Shown here: positions 50,186 to 59,244 of the stretch, piece after piece
Position numbering within the stretch: the stretch's first letter is position 1
Layout of the letters: every line of letters begins with the position of its first letter
NCBI GenBank assembly: GCA_900100325.1
Contig: LT629697.1
Coordinates: 3,407,423 to 3,471,422 of the forward strand
Direction of reading: 5' to 3'
Origin: Frankineae bacterium MT45
GTDB taxonomy: Bacteria > Actinomycetota > Actinomycetes > Mycobacteriales > Jatrophihabitantaceae
DNA: 64,000 nucleotides
Program-made: the position numbers and the translations under genes
The notes under the pieces: generated by a model
What the model saw: only the letters and a program-made list of their open reading frames with translations
What the model was told of the DNA's origin: nothing
Databases searched by the model: none

Positions 50186-51379
50186 TCAGCGAGCCTCGGC
50201 GGCCGCCTCCTCGATCTCCTCGCGCGAGATGCCGAGGACGAAGAGGACCGAGTCGAGGAAGGGCTGATTCACCGATGTGTCGGCCGCTGCCCGCAGGGCC
50301 GCCTTCGCGTTGAAGGCGATACCCAGGCCGGCCGCTTCGAGCATGTCGATGTCATTGGCACCGTCGCCGACGGCCACCGTCTGGGAGAGGGGCACGTCGA
50401 ACTTCTCGGCGAACTCACGTAGTGCGCTGGCCTTGCCGGCCCGGTCAACGATCGGGCCGACGAGGCGCCCGGTGACGCGATCATCCACAATTTCCAGCTC
50501 GTTCGCGGCTGCGAAGTCCAGGCCCAACTCGGCCACGAACCGGTCAGTGAACTGGGTGAAGCCACCGCTGACGACCCCGACGTGGTAGCCCAGCCGCTTC
50601 AACGTGCGCACGAAGGTGCGGGCCCCGGGGGTCAATCGCAGCGAATCCCGGGCCTCGGCCACAGCGGAGGCTGGCAACCCGGCCAGCAGACCGACGCGCG
50701 CACGGAGTGACTGCTCGAAGTCCAACTCGCCGCCCATGGCCCGCTCGGTCAGGTCGGCAACCTGCTCGGCGACACCCGCGTGGGCGGCTAGCACGTCGAT
50801 TCCCTCGTCGCGGATGAGCGTTGAGTCGACGTCAAGCACGACCAGGCGCTTGGCCCGGCGGCGCAGGCCGGCCGGCTCCACTGCGATGTCAAGCCCGGTG
50901 TCGTCGGCGGCCTGTACCAGCGTCGCCCGTAGCTGGTGCTGGTCAGGCGCTCCGACGACCAGCTCGATGCTGGGCGCAGGCTCGCTGGAGAGCTGGGTGA
51001 TCGATTCGATGTTTCCGCCGATCTCGGCAATGCGGGAGGCCACATCGCTGATGGCTCCGGCTCGCAGCGGCTTTCCGAGCACCATCACGTGGCTGCGGCT
51101 CAGACGCGGGCTACGCAGCGCCACCATGGCCCGCTCATCGGCGACCTCGAGCTCGCACTCCATGCCGAGGGCCGACGCCGTCTGTGAGCAAGAGCGGCGC
51201 AGCGCGCTCGTCTCACCATGTAGGTCGAAGAGGATCGCCAGGATCAGCCGGTCACGGATGACGACCTGCTCAACGTCGCGAACGTCGACGTCGTGGGCGG
51301 CCAGCGCACCGAAGAACGCAGCGGTGACGCCGGGACGGTCGCGTCCGGTGATCGTGCAGAGGAGTGAGGTTGGTTGCAT
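50186..51379 (-). CDS. serB: Phosphoserine phosphatase with tandem ACT domains
   Basis: 397 residues. Two ACT domains (about 1-80 and 95-175) precede the HAD domain with nucleophile loop VLDVDSTLIRDEGIDVLA, the cap, GVVSGGFTQFTD, and VGDGANDIDMLEAAGLGIAFNAK. Last step of serine synthesis. The two ACT domains match M. tuberculosis SerB2. Serine made here can feed the O-phosphoserine-using CysM pathway only through its precursor, so regulation by serine matters for both. Confidence 0.95.
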   Translation of the reverse strand: MQPTSLLCTITGRDRPGVTAAFFGALAAHDVDVRDVEQVVIRDRLILAILFDLHGETSALRRSCSQTASALGMECELEVADERAMVALRSPRLSRSHVMVLGKPLRAGAISDVASRIAEIGGNIESITQLSSEPAPSIELVVGAPDQHQLRATLVQAADDTGLDIAVEPAGLRRRAKRLVVLDVDSTLIRDEGIDVLAAHAGVAEQVADLTERAMGGELDFEQSLRARVGLLAGLPASAVAEARDSLRLTPGARTFVRTLKRLGYHVGVVSGGFTQFTDRFVAELGLDFAAANELEIVDDRVTGRLVGPIVDRAGKASALREFAEKFDVPLSQTVAVGDGANDIDMLEAAGLGIAFNAKAALRAAADTSVNQPFLDSVLFVLGISREEIEEAAAEAR

Positions 51380-51496
51380 GCGTTCAGATCCGTCTTCCTC
51401 GTTCGCCGACCGCGTGGCTCGGCTGCGCGAAGGACGTCGCTTCCGTTGGCCCGTGGGCTGTTCCGGATGGCACGCCTCTCAGCACACTCCGAAGCC

Positions 51497-53305
51497 TCAG
51501 ATGCCGTCCGACGGATCGGTGTGGCTGTCCGTGCCAGTGTTCGTGCCGACGCCGGCCGGGACCTTGTGGCTCTTGTGCCCGGCGTGCGCCTCTGACTCCA
51601 ACCGGTCGAGCAGGTGTGGGTAGTGGTACTCGAAGGCCGGACGCTCGGAGCGGATCCGCGGGATCGACACGAAGTTATGCCGCGGCGGCGGGCAGGAGGT
51701 CGCCCACTCGAGGGAGTTGCCGTGGCCCCACGGATCTTCAGCCGTGACGACCTCACCGTATCGGTAGGACTTGTACATGTTGTAGATGAACGGCAGCAGC
51801 GAGAGCCCGAGGACGAAGGAGCTCACCGTCGAGATGGTGTTCAGCGTGGTGAAGCCGTCGCTGGCGAGGTAGTCGGCGTAGCGACGCGGCATGCCCTCAG
51901 CTCCGAGCCAGTGCTGCACCAGGAACGTGCCGTGGAAGCCGAAGAAGGTCAGCCAGAAGTGCACCTTCCCGAGCCGCTCGTCGAGGTAACGGCCGGTGAA
52001 CTTCGGGAACCAGAAGTAGGCACCGCTGTAGGCCGCGAAGACGATGGTGCCGAAGAGCACGTAGTGGAAGTGCGCGACCACGAAGTAGGTGTCGGCCACG
52101 TGGAAGTCGACCGGCGGGCTGGCCAGCAGAACGCCGGTGAGACCACCGAAGAGGAACGTCACCATGAAGCCGATCGCGAAGAGCATCGGCGTCTCGAAGG
52201 TGATCGATCCGCGCCACATCGTGCCGATCCAGGCGAAGAATTTCAGGCCGGTCGGCACCGCGATGAGGAAGGTCATCAGCGAGAAGAACGGCAGCAGCAC
52301 CGCACCGGTGGTGAACATGTGGTGCGCCCAGACGGTGAGCGAGAGGGCCGCGATGCTCAGCGTCGCCAGAACCAGACCCTTGTAGCCGAAGAGCGGCTTG
52401 CGGCTGAAGACCGGGAAGACTTCAGTCACGATGCCGAAGAACGGCAGGGCGATGATGTACACCTCGGGGTGGCCGAAGAACCAGAAGAGGTGCTGGTAGA
52501 GCACAGCGCCGCCGTTGGACGGGTCATAGACCAGAGCACCCATGTGGCGGTCCACCCAGAGCACCAGGAGCGCGGCGGTGAGGATCGGGAACGCGAGCAG
52601 CACCAGCATGGACGTCACCAGGATGTTCCAGGTGAAGATCGGCATCCGGAACATCGTCATGCCAGGCGCGCGCAGCGTGATCACCGTCGTGATCATGTTC
52701 ACCGCTCCGAGGATGGTGCCCAGGCCCGAGATCGCGAGACCGATGATCCAGAGATCTGTGCCGGCACCTGGTGAGTTCAGCTCGTTGTTCAGCGGCGAGT
52801 AGAGCGTCCAACCGGCGTCGGCGGCACCGCCGGGGGTGAAGAAGCCAGAGCAGGCGGTGATCGCGCCGAAGAGGTACAGCCAGTACGAGAAGGCGTTCAG
52901 GCGCGGGAAGGCGACGTCCGGCGAGCCGATCTGCAGCGGAAGCACGAGGTTTGCGAAGGCGAAGACCAGCGGCGTCGCAAAGAAGAGCAGCATGATCGTG
53001 CCGTGCATTGTGAAGAGCTGGTTGTACTGCTCCGGTGACAGGAACTGCATCCCCGGGCGCGCGAGCTCGGCCCGCATCATCAGCGCCATCACGCCGCCGA
53101 TGGCGAAGAAGACGAAGGAGGTCACGAAGTACATGCGGCCGATCACCTTGTGATCGGTCGTGCGCAGGAGCATTCCGAAGATCGAGCCCTTGGCCGATTC
53201 GTGCGTCGGGAACGGACGCGCGACGATCGTGGTCGGAAGTACCTCGACGGCGTCCGTCGACGTACTCGGCTCTGCGGTCGTGGTCAACGTGCCTCCAGCG
53301 TGCAA
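51497..53305 (-). CDS. ctaD: Cytochrome c oxidase subunit I (aa3 type)
   Basis: 602 residues, twelve membrane helices after a 45-residue N-terminus. Heme and Cu ligands: His in [16 protein letters not shown], the [14 protein letters not shown] helix, WAHHMFTTG, and H-F-HYVLFG near the second heme. K- and D-channel motifs are present. Terminal oxidase of the respiratory chain. Upstream of serB on the same strand as in M. tuberculosis. The GC-rich 191-bp gap before the DoxX gene holds the promoter but no clear motif. Confidence 0.96.
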   Translation of the reverse strand: MHAGGTLTTTAEPSTSTDAVEVLPTTIVARPFPTHESAKGSIFGMLLRTTDHKVIGRMYFVTSFVFFAIGGVMALMMRAELARPGMQFLSPEQYNQLFTMHGTIMLLFFATPLVFAFANLVLPLQIGSPDVAFPRLNAFSYWLYLFGAITACSGFFTPGGAADAGWTLYSPLNNELNSPGAGTDLWIIGLAISGLGTILGAVNMITTVITLRAPGMTMFRMPIFTWNILVTSMLVLLAFPILTAALLVLWVDRHMGALVYDPSNGGAVLYQHLFWFFGHPEVYIIALPFFGIVTEVFPVFSRKPLFGYKGLVLATLSIAALSLTVWAHHMFTTGAVLLPFFSLMTFLIAVPTGLKFFAWIGTMWRGSITFETPMLFAIGFMVTFLFGGLTGVLLASPPVDFHVADTYFVVAHFHYVLFGTIVFAAYSGAYFWFPKFTGRYLDERLGKVHFWLTFFGFHGTFLVQHWLGAEGMPRRYADYLASDGFTTLNTISTVSSFVLGLSLLPFIYNMYKSYRYGEVVTAEDPWGHGNSLEWATSCPPPRHNFVSIPRIRSERPAFEYHYPHLLDRLESEAHAGHKSHKVPAGVGTNTGTDSHTDPSDGI

Positions 53306-53496
53306 GTTCGGCTCTAGCGAAGAGCGCTAGCGGTAGTAGGGACGCTGTGCGGCGCTCCTCCACGAAGAATAGTCACTGGATCCGACAGGAGACCCACCGG
53401 GGGAAGATCGGTCCTCTTGCGCCGTCGCGTGGGGTACGCGGAACTCAGCGTTCCCACTGCCGCCTCATAGAAATCGCGGCATGGGATCGTGCTCCC

Positions 53497-53967
53497 ATGC
53501 CAATCTTCTCGACCCGGTCCCGGTCCGCACCACGCGCTTCCCTGCCCACCGCTATCTCGTCAGGCGCTGCCTCGGCAGACGTCGCCCCACCTGCGACCGG
53601 CGGGCGGTCCGCACTGAGTCTGGCCGGGTTCCTGGCCGGCGCCTGTGTCACCCATTTCGTCGTGCCGAAGTTCTACGACCAGATGGTGCCGACGCAACTT
53701 CCGGGAACCGCGCGCCAGTGGACCTACGGCTCTGGGGCGGTTGAACTGGGCGTCGGCGCACTGGTCGCCGCTCCCCGCCTGCGACGCCACGGCGCGCTCG
53801 CAGCGGCGGCGCTCTTCGTGGCCGTCTTCCCGGCCAACGTCAAGATGGCCGCCGACGCCCATCGGCGAGACCGCCCAACGCCGGAGAAGGCAGTGCTGCT
53901 GGCCCGACTGCCGCTGCAGATACCGCTGGTGCTCTGGGCACTGCGAGTGGCCCGCCGCTCCCGCTAG
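53497..53967 (+). CDS. DoxX-like membrane protein
   Basis: 156 residues; longer in-frame extension is antisense to ctaD. After a 35-residue N-terminus come four helices: SLAGFLAGACVTHFVVPKFYDQMVP-type start, GSGAVELGVGALVAAP, GALAAAALFVAVFPANVKMA, and ARLPLQIPLVLWALRVARR. HFVVPKFYD and PANVKMAADA are typical of the actinobacterial DoxX-like family. Function unknown, possibly redox-related. Confidence 0.8.
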   Translation: MPIFSTRSRSAPRASLPTAISSGAASADVAPPATGGRSALSLAGFLAGACVTHFVVPKFYDQMVPTQLPGTARQWTYGSGAVELGVGALVAAPRLRRHGALAAAALFVAVFPANVKMAADAHRRDRPTPEKAVLLARLPLQIPLVLWALRVARRSR

Positions 53968-54024
53968 CCCTCCCCCTTCGGCCGGGTGGCGGCCATTCGC
54001 CGATCCGCCGGCAGGCGGACGCAC

Positions 54025-55059
54025 CTACCGGCCGGGGAAGACCGACGGCATGTTCAGCGGCGTGATGACCTGGATCGTCGAGGGCAATGCTTCAGGAGCG
54101 GCCGGGAGTGCGTGCTGTGCCCGAATGATTGCCAGACCGGCGTTGCGCATGTCCTGGGCCAGGTCATGATGCAGCACCGCCGAGATGCGGCGCTGCTGCA
54201 GCAGGCGCACGTTGTCGCGATCGAGATCGTGGGCAATGAAGGCGAGATACTCGCGATCACTGGCCGCAAAGGCCTCAAGCGTCGCGTTGTTCCCACCGCC
54301 GATGGAGTAGACGCCTTTGATGGCTCGGTTTCGCGCCAGCGCCTCGATGACCATGTCGCGAAGCACCTCATCCAAGCCATGGCTCTCGGTGATGTCGACG
54401 ATCGTCCGATTCGACGTGCTGGCTCGCATCGCAGCTCGAAAGCCCATCTCGCGCTCCTCCTCACCACGAAACGCACTGCTGCTCAACGTGATGAGCACGT
54501 CACCGGGTCGGTCGCCCAGCCACTGATCAATGAGATAGGCCGCGGTTGCTCCGGCCGCACGATTGTCAATGCCGATGTATGCGATTCGAGAACTGTGCGG
54601 GAGATCGGTGGTCAGGGTGACAACGGGGATCCCCCGCTGGTTGAGTCGCTGCACCGCATCGGTCACGGCATTCACATCGGGAGCCTTGAGAATCACGCCG
54701 TGCGACCCGCGCCGCGCGATCGCCTCGAGAGTCGCGACCAAGTCCTCGACCGACCAGGTCTCACGAAAGTGGAACCGCCCGCGCATCACGGCCGGTCGCA
54801 GCGTTGGCATCGCCGCTTCGAACGCTTCACGCACCTCGGTCGAGAATCGCTGCGGCGTCTCGGCCACTACATCGACCAGAAAGGTCCGGCCGCCGAGGCG
54901 AATCTGCGAACGCTGCCGGTCGAGCTCCTCGATCGCCTGCTGCACCTGATCCACCGTGCTGGCGCGGACCCCGCCTCGCTTGTTCAGGACGCGGTCTACG
55001 GTCGCCTCGCTCAACCCAGCCTGTACCGCTATTTCGCGCACTCGGAACGGATGCTTCAC
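54025..55059 (-). CDS. LacI-family transcriptional regulator
   Basis: 344 residues from a GTG with GGAG five bases upstream. The HTH is VREIAVQAGLSEATVDRVLNKRGGVRAST (LacI-type). A sugar-binding periplasmic-type domain follows (VDVVAETPQRFS, ILKAPDVNAVTDAVQRL, VVTLTTDLPHSSRIAYIGIDNRAAGATAAYL, GDVLITLSSSAFRGEEERE). IDNR-AG suggests binding a sugar or cyclitol. Divergent from the PhyH gene with 111 bp between starts, so it probably represses the PhyH-IolG-IolE operon until its sugar is present (inference). Confidence 0.9.
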   Translation of the reverse strand: MKHPFRVREIAVQAGLSEATVDRVLNKRGGVRASTVDQVQQAIEELDRQRSQIRLGGRTFLVDVVAETPQRFSTEVREAFEAAMPTLRPAVMRGRFHFRETWSVEDLVATLEAIARRGSHGVILKAPDVNAVTDAVQRLNQRGIPVVTLTTDLPHSSRIAYIGIDNRAAGATAAYLIDQWLGDRPGDVLITLSSSAFRGEEEREMGFRAAMRASTSNRTIVDITESHGLDEVLRDMVIEALARNRAIKGVYSIGGGNNATLEAFAASDREYLAFIAHDLDRDNVRLLQQRRISAVLHHDLAQDMRNAGLAIIRAQHALPAAPEALPSTIQVITPLNMPSVFPGR

Positions 55060-55097
55060 CTTGACTCCGATGATGGCTTTTTGATGGCTTTGGGCCG

Positions 55098-55125
55098 TTG
55101 ACTGATGTGTTTCCCGCCCTAGGCT
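55098..55125 (+). promoter_or_regulatory. Sigma-70-type promoter of the PhyH-IolG-IolE operon
   Basis: TTGACT (55098-55103) and TAGGCT (55120-55125) are 16 bp apart, a good -35/-10 pair. A start near 55132 would leave 39 bases before the PhyH ATG. Just upstream an 11-bp unit TGATGGCTTTT is repeated at 55071-55081 and 55082-55091. Confidence 0.5.
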
Positions 55126-55170
55126 AGCAACTACCGCAGGCCCCCCGCTTCCGTCGAGAAGGACGATCCG

Positions 55171-56358
55171 ATGACCACGATTCAGGCGAGCTCCGCGCCC
55201 GTCACCGGGCTCTTCGAGTCCGCGCCATCCCTTTCCGCGCTGAGCATGCTGTCGTCGACCAAGACCGACCTCTCGCAGTACCCGCTCGCCGAGCGTGTCG
55301 AAGAGAACGTTCTGGTCTACGGTGCGACGGCCCACCGGGAGGCGGCCACCGCTGAGGGCCGGCGCGCCCTGCAATTGGAGCTGGCGCGAGCCCTCCTCGA
55401 CGGACCAGGCGTGCTCGTCTTCGCCGCCGCCGTCACCGACTTGCCGCTCCTCGACCGGGTCAGCGCGCTCTTTGACGAGATGATCAGCGAGCAGCGCGCG
55501 GCCGGACGGGCCACCGGCGACCACTTCGCCCAGCCCGGCGCCAATGACCGCATCTGGGGAGCGCTCGACAAGTTTGCGCTGCGCGATCCCGAACTCTTCG
55601 CCGCGTACTACGCAAACGACGTCGTCGCACTCGTCTCCGAAGCGTGGCTCGGCCCGAACTTCCAGGTCGTCTCGCAGGTGAACGTGGTCAACCCGGGAGG
55701 CAACGCCCAGGTCGCGCACCGTGACTACCACCTCGGATTCATGTCGTATGAACAGAGCCAGGCCTACCCGGCGCACACCCATCGCCTCACGCCATCCCTC
55801 ACCCTGCAGGGGGCCATCGCCCACTGCGACATGCCGGTCGTCACCGGACCGACAATGTTCCTGCCGCACAGCCAGAAACTCGAAGACGGATATCTGGCGA
55901 TCCACCGTCCGGAAGTCATCGACCACTTCAACGCGAACTTCGTCCAGGTGCCGCTGCGCAAGGGCGACGCGGTCTTCTTCAACCCAGCGTTGTTCCACGG
56001 AGCCGGCAGCAATCATTCGGCCGACGTGCGGCGTATGGCGAATCTGCTGCAGATCTCCTCCGCCTTCGGACGAGCCATGGAGTCGGTCGACCGTCCGGCC
56101 ATGTGCACGGCCCTGCTGCCGGTCCTGCAGCGATTGCAGGAGGCAGGCGCGACCAAGCGCGAGATCGACAACATCATCGCCGCGACGGCCGAGGGGTACG
56201 CATTCCCGACGAACCTCGACCGCGACCGCCCCATCAATGGTCTGGCGCCGACCAGCCAGGCCGAACTGCTGAGCCAGGCCGTCCGTGACGGCTGGAGTCC
56301 CGGTCGCTTCGGCGATGCGCTGGCCACCCACGGTCGGCACCGCGAATCGGGCCTCTGA
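55171..56358 (+). CDS. Phytanoyl-CoA dioxygenase (PhyH) family protein
   Basis: 395 residues, ATG preceded by GAAGGA. Non-heme Fe(II)/2-oxoglutarate dioxygenase fold: the His and Asp in VAHRDYHLGF, and the distal His in LFHGAGSNHS; PALFHG and the R of R-MANLLQ fit 2-oxoglutarate binding. About 80 residues precede the core. PhyH enzymes hydroxylate many small molecules. The neighbours (IolG- and IolE-like) suggest a sugar or cyclitol rather than a lipid substrate. Confidence 0.85.
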   Translation: MTTIQASSAPVTGLFESAPSLSALSMLSSTKTDLSQYPLAERVEENVLVYGATAHREAATAEGRRALQLELARALLDGPGVLVFAAAVTDLPLLDRVSALFDEMISEQRAAGRATGDHFAQPGANDRIWGALDKFALRDPELFAAYYANDVVALVSEAWLGPNFQVVSQVNVVNPGGNAQVAHRDYHLGFMSYEQSQAYPAHTHRLTPSLTLQGAIAHCDMPVVTGPTMFLPHSQKLEDGYLAIHRPEVIDHFNANFVQVPLRKGDAVFFNPALFHGAGSNHSADVRRMANLLQISSAFGRAMESVDRPAMCTALLPVLQRLQEAGATKREIDNIIAATAEGYAFPTNLDRDRPINGLAPTSQAELLSQAVRDGWSPGRFGDALATHGRHRESGL

Positions 56359-56401
56359 GCCCACCAACTCGTATCAACCCCAGCGACTCGAAAGGTCAAC
56401 C

Positions 56402-57418
56402 ATGCGTCTCGGTCTCATCGGACTAGGCAGAATCGGCGCGTTTCACGCCGACACCCTCAATGCACTGCCCAGTGTCGATTCCCTCGTCATTACCGACTAT
56501 CTGCCCGCAGTTGCCCAGCAGGTGAGCGAACGTATCGGTGCGCAGACTGCCGATTCGGTTGGCGCTCTGCTCACCTCGGGCATCGACGGCCTGGTCATCG
56601 CCGCTGGGACCGGAGCCCACGCCGAGCTACTGACCGCTGCGGTCGAGGCAGAGATCCCGGTCTTCTGCGAGAAGCCGATCAGCGGCAGCCTCGCCGAGAG
56701 CGCAGCCCTGCTCAGTCGGCTCGCCGGCGCGTCCACGCCGGTGCACATCGGCTATCAGCGCCGCTTCGACGCCGGGTTCCGCGCCGCACGCGACGCCGTT
56801 CTCTCGGGCGAGCTCGGCTGGCTGCATACGCTGCGCTCCACCACGCTCGACCCGGCCCCACCGCCGGCCGCCTATATCGCTACCAGTGGTGGTCTCTTCC
56901 GCGACTGCGCCGTCCACGACTTCGACATCATCCGCTGGGTCACCGGCCGCGAGGTCGTCGAGGTCTATGCCGCGGGAAGCAACAAGGGTGCCGACTTCTT
57001 CGCCGAGGCAAATGACGTCGACACCGCGTCGGCGCTGCTGACCCTGGACGACGGCACGCTCGCGCTGGTGTCGAACACCCGATACAACGCCCGCGGATAT
57101 GACGTGCGCCTGGAGGTGCATGGTTCGAACGACAGCATCTGCGCCGGGATGGACGATCACCTCCCGCTGCGCTCCGTCGAGCCCGGTATCGCATTTCCCG
57201 CCGGAACCCCCTACCCGGCGTTCATGGAACGGTTCCTGCCGGCGTACCGCGCCGAGCTCGAAGCATTCACCGAAGTGGTCGCCGGGCAGCGCACCTCACC
57301 GTGCACCCTCGCCGACGCGCTCCACGCCGAACAGATCGCCGAGGCCGCGACCCGTTCTTACCGCGAACACCGGCCGATCCGCATCGATGAGGTAGCACTC
57401 CAGGGAGCATCAGCATGA
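56402..57418 (+). CDS. Gfo/Idh/MocA-family oxidoreductase (IolG-like)
   Basis: 338 residues from the ATG giving MRLGLIGLGRIGAFHADTL. NAD(P)-binding G-x-G-x-x-G, then CEKPISGSLAES (the EKP motif), HIGYQRRFDAGFRAAR and GLFRDCAVHDFDIIRW with the catalytic K, D and H pattern (D-x3-H). Resembles inositol 2-dehydrogenase or related sugar dehydrogenases. 43 bp after the PhyH stop and coupled to the next gene by ATGA. Confidence 0.88.
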   Translation: MRLGLIGLGRIGAFHADTLNALPSVDSLVITDYLPAVAQQVSERIGAQTADSVGALLTSGIDGLVIAAGTGAHAELLTAAVEAEIPVFCEKPISGSLAESAALLSRLAGASTPVHIGYQRRFDAGFRAARDAVLSGELGWLHTLRSTTLDPAPPPAAYIATSGGLFRDCAVHDFDIIRWVTGREVVEVYAAGSNKGADFFAEANDVDTASALLTLDDGTLALVSNTRYNARGYDVRLEVHGSNDSICAGMDDHLPLRSVEPGIAFPAGTPYPAFMERFLPAYRAELEAFTEVVAGQRTSPCTLADALHAEQIAEAATRSYREHRPIRIDEVALQGASA

Positions 57419-58308
57419 CCGAGCAGACGCAGTCGACCGACCGGATCGCGGGTGCACCTATCTCTTGGGGCGTCTGCGAGGTTCCGGGATGGGGATACCA
57501 ATTGGGCACCGACCGGGTGCTCGGCGAGATGCGTGAAGTCGGCCTGTCGGCCACCGAATTCGGACCGGACGGCTTCCTGCCCGAGGAACCGGACGCGATG
57601 GCAGCACTCTTGAAGGCTCATGAATTGCAGGCGATCGGGGGCTTCACCCCGGTACTGCTGCACGAAGCCAACCACGACCCGCTGGCCGAGATCGAGCGCC
57701 TGCTCGCCGGCTACGCAGCCACTGGCGCGAAGGTGCTCGTCCTCTCCGCGGTGAGCGGGCTCGACGGGTATGACGCTCGGCCCACCCTCGACGAGGCCGG
57801 CTGGAGCCGATTGCTGTCGAACCTCGGACGCATCAGCGACCTGGCGGCTGAGCGTGGAGTTCGCGCGGTGCTGCACCCCCACGTCGGCACGATGGTCGAG
57901 AACGGGGAGGAGGTACAGCGCGTGCTCGAAGGGACGAGCATCTCGCTCTGCCTCGACACCGGGCACCTACTCATCGGCGGCACCGATCCAGCCGAGCTCA
58001 CCCGTCAGGCGCCTGATCGCATCGCGCACACCCACTTCAAGGACGTGGACGACAGCGTCGCGGCAAAGGTGCGCTCGGGGCGACTGAGCTACACCGACGG
58101 AGTGCGCCAGGGCATGTACCGACCGCTCGGCGCCGGTGACGTCAACTTCGAGTCGATCGTCGGCGACCTCGCCGGCAGCGGCTACGACGGCTGGTACGTG
58201 CTCGAGCAGGACACGATCCTCACCGAGGAACCGGTCGGCGAGGGGCCGGTGGCCGACGTTTGGAGCAGCGCCGAGCACCTGCGCAGCCTGCTCGGCAAGA
58301 CCCGCTAA
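57415..58308 (+). CDS. Sugar isomerase/epimerase or inosose-dehydratase-like (IolE-like) protein
   Basis: 297 residues, TIM barrel of the xylose-isomerase-like AP-endonuclease-2 family. APISWGVCEVPGWGYQL near the N-terminus is a hallmark of IolE-type proteins; GVRAVLHPHVGTMVE, SLCLDTGHLLIGG, HTHFKDVDD and GWYVLEQDT complete the metal-site set (E, D, H, H). It could dehydrate inosose or epimerise a keto-sugar produced by the preceding dehydrogenase. Followed by a terminator. Confidence 0.87.
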   Translation: MTEQTQSTDRIAGAPISWGVCEVPGWGYQLGTDRVLGEMREVGLSATEFGPDGFLPEEPDAMAALLKAHELQAIGGFTPVLLHEANHDPLAEIERLLAGYAATGAKVLVLSAVSGLDGYDARPTLDEAGWSRLLSNLGRISDLAAERGVRAVLHPHVGTMVENGEEVQRVLEGTSISLCLDTGHLLIGGTDPAELTRQAPDRIAHTHFKDVDDSVAAKVRSGRLSYTDGVRQGMYRPLGAGDVNFESIVGDLAGSGYDGWYVLEQDTILTEEPVGEGPVADVWSSAEHLRSLLGKTR

Positions 58309-58315
58309 CCCGCAG

Positions 58316-58346
58316 GGGACGGCGGACCCACCTGGGCCGCCGTCCC
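58316..58346 (+). terminator. Hairpin terminator after the IolE-like gene
   Basis: GGGACGGCGG (58316-58325) pairs with CCGCCGTCCC (58337-58346) around an 11-nt loop, eight bases after the stop. It closes the LacI-linked operon. No T-run. Confidence 0.8.
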
Positions 58347-58437
58347 GGTCCGGGCCAGGAGACGCAGTCACCCTCACGCGGAGGGAAAACAATCAGGCGT
58401 GCTTGCTTGTTTCGCGATGAGGTGTCAGCATTGCGGC

Positions 58438-59244
58438 ATGAGCGACCTCTCCTCCGTCGTCGGCGACCTGGTTCGCGAAGGCGATGACCTCGACGCCCTC
58501 GTGGACGGCGCTGATGATTGGAGCCGTCCCACGGCGGCGGCGGGCTGGACGATCGCCCACCAGATCGCCCATCTGGCCTGGACCGACCAGAAGTCGCTCC
58601 TCGCCGCAACCGACCCCGAAGGCTTCGCCCGGGATCTCCAGTCCGCGATCGAGCACGCCGCGACCTACGTCGATGACGGGGCAGACGCGGGCGCAGAACT
58701 TCCCCGGGCCGAACTTCTGGCCCAGTGGCGATCAGGACGCCGGGCACTGGCCGAGCAACTCCTGTCCCGCGACCCCGCGCTGAAGCTGCCCTGGTACGGG
58801 CCGCCGATGAGCCCCACGACGATGGCCACCGCCCGCATCATGGAGACCTGGGCCCACGGCCAGGACGTCGCCGACGCTCTTGGAGTCACCCGCACCCCCA
58901 CGGCCCGGCTGCGCAACATCGCACATCTGGGTGTCCGGACGCGCGACTTCGCGTATCTCGTCAACGACCGCACACCACCGTCGACGCCCTTCCGGGTCGA
59001 TCTGATCGCGCCGAACGGCGAACTCTGGAGTTGGGGGCCGGCTGACTCGCCCGATCGGATCAGCGCGCCCGCGCTCGACTTCTGTCTGCTGGTAACACAG
59101 CGCCGTCATCGCGACGACCTGTCGATCGTGGCTACCGGCGAGGCGTTGGCCTGGCTACCGATCGCCCAAGCCTTCGCCGGGCAACCCGGCGCAGGACGTC
59201 CACCCGCCACGCAGGCCAGCACGACAGCCGCAGGCCAGTCGTGA
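58438..59244 (+). CDS. TIGR03084-type DinB/maleylpyruvate-isomerase-like protein
   Basis: 268 residues from the ATG giving MSDLSSVVGDLVREGDDLDALV. Four-helix DinB-like bundle with WTIAHQIAHLAWTDQKSL, then WYGPPMSPTTMATARIMETWAHGQDVADALG; the three histidines (Q-IAH, and W-AHGQDV) fit the metal site of mycothiol-dependent enzymes. Proteins of this subfamily are commonly found beside AtuA and acyl-CoA carboxylase genes in actinobacteria. Function unknown. GTGA overlap with AtuA. Confidence 0.85.
   Translation: MSDLSSVVGDLVREGDDLDALVDGADDWSRPTAAAGWTIAHQIAHLAWTDQKSLLAATDPEGFARDLQSAIEHAATYVDDGADAGAELPRAELLAQWRSGRRALAEQLLSRDPALKLPWYGPPMSPTTMATARIMETWAHGQDVADALGVTRTPTARLRNIAHLGVRTRDFAYLVNDRTPPSTPFRVDLIAPNGELWSWGPADSPDRISAPALDFCLLVTQRRHRDDLSIVATGEALAWLPIAQAFAGQPGAGRPPATQASTTAAGQS

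Noticed and set aside
55060-56367. Long leftward extension of the LacI frame antisense to PhyH
   Set aside because: The LacI helix-turn-helix begins at the GTG at 55059 with a ribosome site; the extension only mirrors the PhyH gene.
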